Positions 62,539 through 64,000 of a DNA stretch of 64,000 nucleotides are shown piece after piece. Source of the DNA: Streptomyces sp. WMMC500 (GTDB lineage: Bacteria > Actinomycetota > Actinomycetes > Streptomycetales > Streptomycetaceae); assembly GCF_027497195.1 (NCBI RefSeq), contig NZ_CP114905.1:5591001-5655000 (forward strand). Direction: 5' to 3'. The notes beneath the pieces were generated by a model, which made no database searches, was not told the origin of the DNA, and saw nothing but the letters and a program-made list of their open reading frames with translations. Every line of letters begins with the position of its first letter. Within the stretch, counting starts at the first letter, position 1. The position numbers were made by a program, and so were the translations under genes.

Positions 62539-62993
62539 CAGGGCCTCTTGCTCCTCGCTGGACTCGACATCCGCGAGCTACCAAGAGGCCCTTCTTCCAT
62601 GCACCCCCACCGGCAAACTCACCCGCACCAGGCCCCTGTTCGAACATCACCGACCACCCGAGCGGATAGAGAACAGCCAGTCAGGGCGAGGGTGAGCAGC
62701 CCGCACAGGTGCAGCAGCCTGGTACCGGCCCTCAACTCCGACTTGGACACCCCGCGCAGGGCCAGGAACCGCAGAGCGACCAGGAGCCCGACGACGGACA
62801 GGTCCACCATGGGGGCGATCAGCGGCGCGATCGGACGGGGGACACCGAGCCGCAGGGCGAGTGCCCAGACGTTGCCGAAGGAGAAGACGAAGGCCAGGGC
62901 CGCGATGACCGCCATGACCACGGTCACGGTGCGTCGGGTGAATCGTTCCTCCGCCATGATCTCAACCTCCCTTCTTGTGTGGGTGTTTCGGGA

Positions 62994-64000
62994 TCACTTG
63001 GTGAGTGAGGGCGCGGGCGGTGTCGTCCGGCCGGTCGAGCGCAGGAGGGCGTCCAGGCACAGGTCAGGGTCGGCGGTCAGGTACGAAGTGGCGTCCGCGA
63101 CGCGGGCGGCGTCGGCATCCGAGACGTAGGGGGTGCGGATGCGGGTGTAGCCGGGGCGGCCCTGCATCGCCATCACCGCAACGCCGACGTAGGCGGGGTC
63201 CTGCAAGGTCACCGGGCTGGCATCGGGCCAGTTACGGATGTCCTCACCCAGCGCGGCCACCGCTGCCTCCACCGTCTTCTGCGCGAAGGACAGCCCAATG
63301 GGGCACACGTCTCGGATGAACGTGGGGATGGCGTCGCCGGTGGTCTTCTGGCTGATCAGGATCACCAGGATGCCGACGCTGCGCCCCTTCTTGACCAGGT
63401 CCTCCACCAGCCGGGCGTTCTCCGCCGTCAACGCGGCCAAACGTTTCGTCTCGGCGTCGTTGCCCTTGTACTCGCGGAAGTACGTGTGCGCTTCGTCGAT
63501 GATCAGGACCGTGAGCGGCCATTCAGAGGAGGGGCCGACGTGCCACATGTTCTTCACGCCCAGTACGTCACGGATGGTCGCCGAGCGCCGCTTGCGCAGC
63601 TCCACCAGACGCTTGAACAGCGCGTTCGCCTCATCGAGGTCGTCACCGCAGAACGCGAACATGCGCTTGACCAGGTCGGCGTAGTCGCCCTCCGAGGCCC
63701 GTGACACCTTGCCGTCCGCAGTCGCGATCTGCACGGCGGCCGACGGCGCGAAGTCGCAGACGAACTTGTTGACCCCCGAGGTCTTGCCCGCACCCGGGAC
63801 GCCGGCCACCGTCACCCCGGGAACGTTGGCCAGGGACACACACACCCGGGAGGCGTACTCGTCCACGCCCAACTCCCAGCGGGTCAGCTCCGCGAGTGGC
63901 TGGCCGGTGGGCCGATGCGTGGTCGGCGTGGTCAGCGGATCGGAGCGCACACCCCGGATCACCACCCTGCCGGGGCCATGCGGCAGCACGGACACCCGCG
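62994..64000 (-). CDS. TraSA/FtsK-type conjugative DNA motor (5' end at or beyond the window edge)
   Basis: At least 333 aa; the GTG at 63995 is the last possible start inside the window, but the frame stays open to the edge. Walker A is AGVPGAGKTSGVNKF and Walker B is LTVLIIDEAHTYF. The FtsK-like arginine/sensor segment VEDLVKKGRSVGILVILISQ and QKTTGDAIPTFIRD follow, the latter typical of Streptomyces TraB/TraSA proteins that pump double-stranded DNA between hyphae. The C-terminal region (RIRTPYVSDADAARVADATS) also fits. It lies 37 bases upstream of the DUF2637 gene and completes the visible AICE set. Confidence 0.88.
   Translation of the reverse strand, partial: RVSVLPHGPGRVVIRGVRSDPLTTPTTHRPTGQPLAELTRWELGVDEYASRVCVSLANVPGVTVAGVPGAGKTSGVNKFVCDFAPSAAVQIATADGKVSRASEGDYADLVKRMFAFCGDDLDEANALFKRLVELRKRRSATIRDVLGVKNMWHVGPSSEWPLTVLIIDEAHTYFREYKGNDAETKRLAALTAENARLVEDLVKKGRSVGILVILISQKTTGDAIPTFIRDVCPIGLSFAQKTVEAAVAALGEDIRNWPDASPVTLQDPAYVGVAVMAMQGRPGYTRIRTPYVSDADAARVADATSYLTADPDLCLDALLRSTGRTTPPAPSLTK

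Larger units (their letters stand above)
61037..62680 (-). mobile_element. 1644-bp IS5-family element, copy 2 (inverted), inserted in the DUF2637 gene
   Basis: Same length and ends as copy 1 at 43897-45540, in opposite orientation. The only coding difference I found is one codon in the passenger gene. It is flanked by 3-bp duplications (TCA at 61034-61036 and 62681-62683 on this strand, TGA on the other). The near identity shows recent transposition. Confidence 0.9.
60549..62957 (-). pseudogene. DUF2637 (SpdB-like) membrane protein gene split by IS copy 2
   Basis: The start is ATG 62957 (GGGAGG upstream). The N-terminal part to 62681 has TM1 VVMAVIAALAFVFSFGNVWA, TM2 near LSVVGLLVALRFLAL and TM3 starting LHLCGLLTLAL. 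The IS follows, and the gene resumes at 61033 with NTAEPLLTGRYGRACLDTVA, TM4 LLLLGWGHVGPTFLA, a Pro/Ala/Thr linker and a C-terminal HTH-like region (TPVTAAQLATRMGIALPVAT). Joining 62957-62681 to 61033-60549, removing the IS and one TGA copy, gives exactly 762 bases, 253 codons plus stop, without a frameshift. DUF2637 proteins of conjugative elements help intramycelial spread. The insertion must inactivate it. Confidence 0.85.

Noticed and set aside
43894..62683. Composite transposon formed by the two IS copies
   Set aside because: The outer flanking triplets are TGA and TCA on the same strand, not direct repeats, and copy 2 is a simple insertion in a reconstructable gene.

Overview
This is high-GC actinobacterial DNA, most likely from Streptomyces or a close relative. 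The support is strongly GC-biased third codon positions, SARP regulators, a DUF1707 protein, DUF2637/RepSA/TraSA-type conjugative element genes and Streptomyces-style Rhs proteins. The window reads as an accessory region: short runs of ordinary genes are separated by insertion-sequence relics and broken genes. Several short stretches have visibly lower GC.

1-13.3 kb. The left edge cuts into an MFS transporter whose frame runs without a stop into a complete type-1 ABC half-transporter. A second ABC half-transporter overlaps its stop codon. Next come a seven-bladed PLL-type beta-propeller protein, a DUF1707 protein, a small secreted protein, an SDR oxidoreductase divergent from a TetR regulator (with an inverted-repeat operator array between them), a lipoprotein, a secreted GH33-type sialidase, a frameshifted IS-associated coiled-coil gene, and a TetR regulator facing a truncated target gene.

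13.7-29.7 kb. This part holds a full-length SARP-NB-ARC-TPR regulator, a cyclopropane-fatty-acid synthase, a MerR / carboxymuconolactone-decarboxylase pair behind an NHL lipoprotein, a MarR / glyoxalase / MMPL cluster (MMPL frameshifted), a truncated second SARP and a sulfotransferase. Between them lie relics of IS5-family and ISAs1 transposases, a serine recombinase and a MazEF-type toxin-antitoxin pair, plus a tRNA-like sequence.

29.7-41.4 kb, polymorphic toxin locus 1. A secreted DNRLRE/FG-GAP protein is divergent from a 2108-aa secreted Rhs protein. The low-GC C-terminal tip of the Rhs protein matches no family I know. It is followed at once by a two-TM candidate immunity protein, then by the decayed tail of a second, related-looking tip with its own two-TM protein, then an IS relic and a SUKH-family immunity gene.

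42-57.4 kb. An IS256-family element and a 1644-bp IS5-family element precede locus 2. Locus 2 has a DNRLRE/LamG secreted protein, then a 2281-aa Rhs protein with a HINT domain and a ParB/sulfiredoxin-like tip. A DUF6896-like candidate immunity gene overlaps the Rhs stop codon.

57.4-64 kb, one end of an actinomycete integrative and conjugative element (AICE): int-xis-repSA, a DUF2637 (SpdB-like) gene and a TraSA/FtsK-type motor that reaches the right edge. The DUF2637 gene is split by a second, inverted and nearly identical copy of the 1644-bp IS. Removing the IS and one 3-bp TGA duplication restores an exact 253-codon frame. The strongest leads are the tip/immunity array of locus 1, the HINT-ParB tip of locus 2, and the coiled-coil passenger gene of the IS, relatives of which occur four times in the window.
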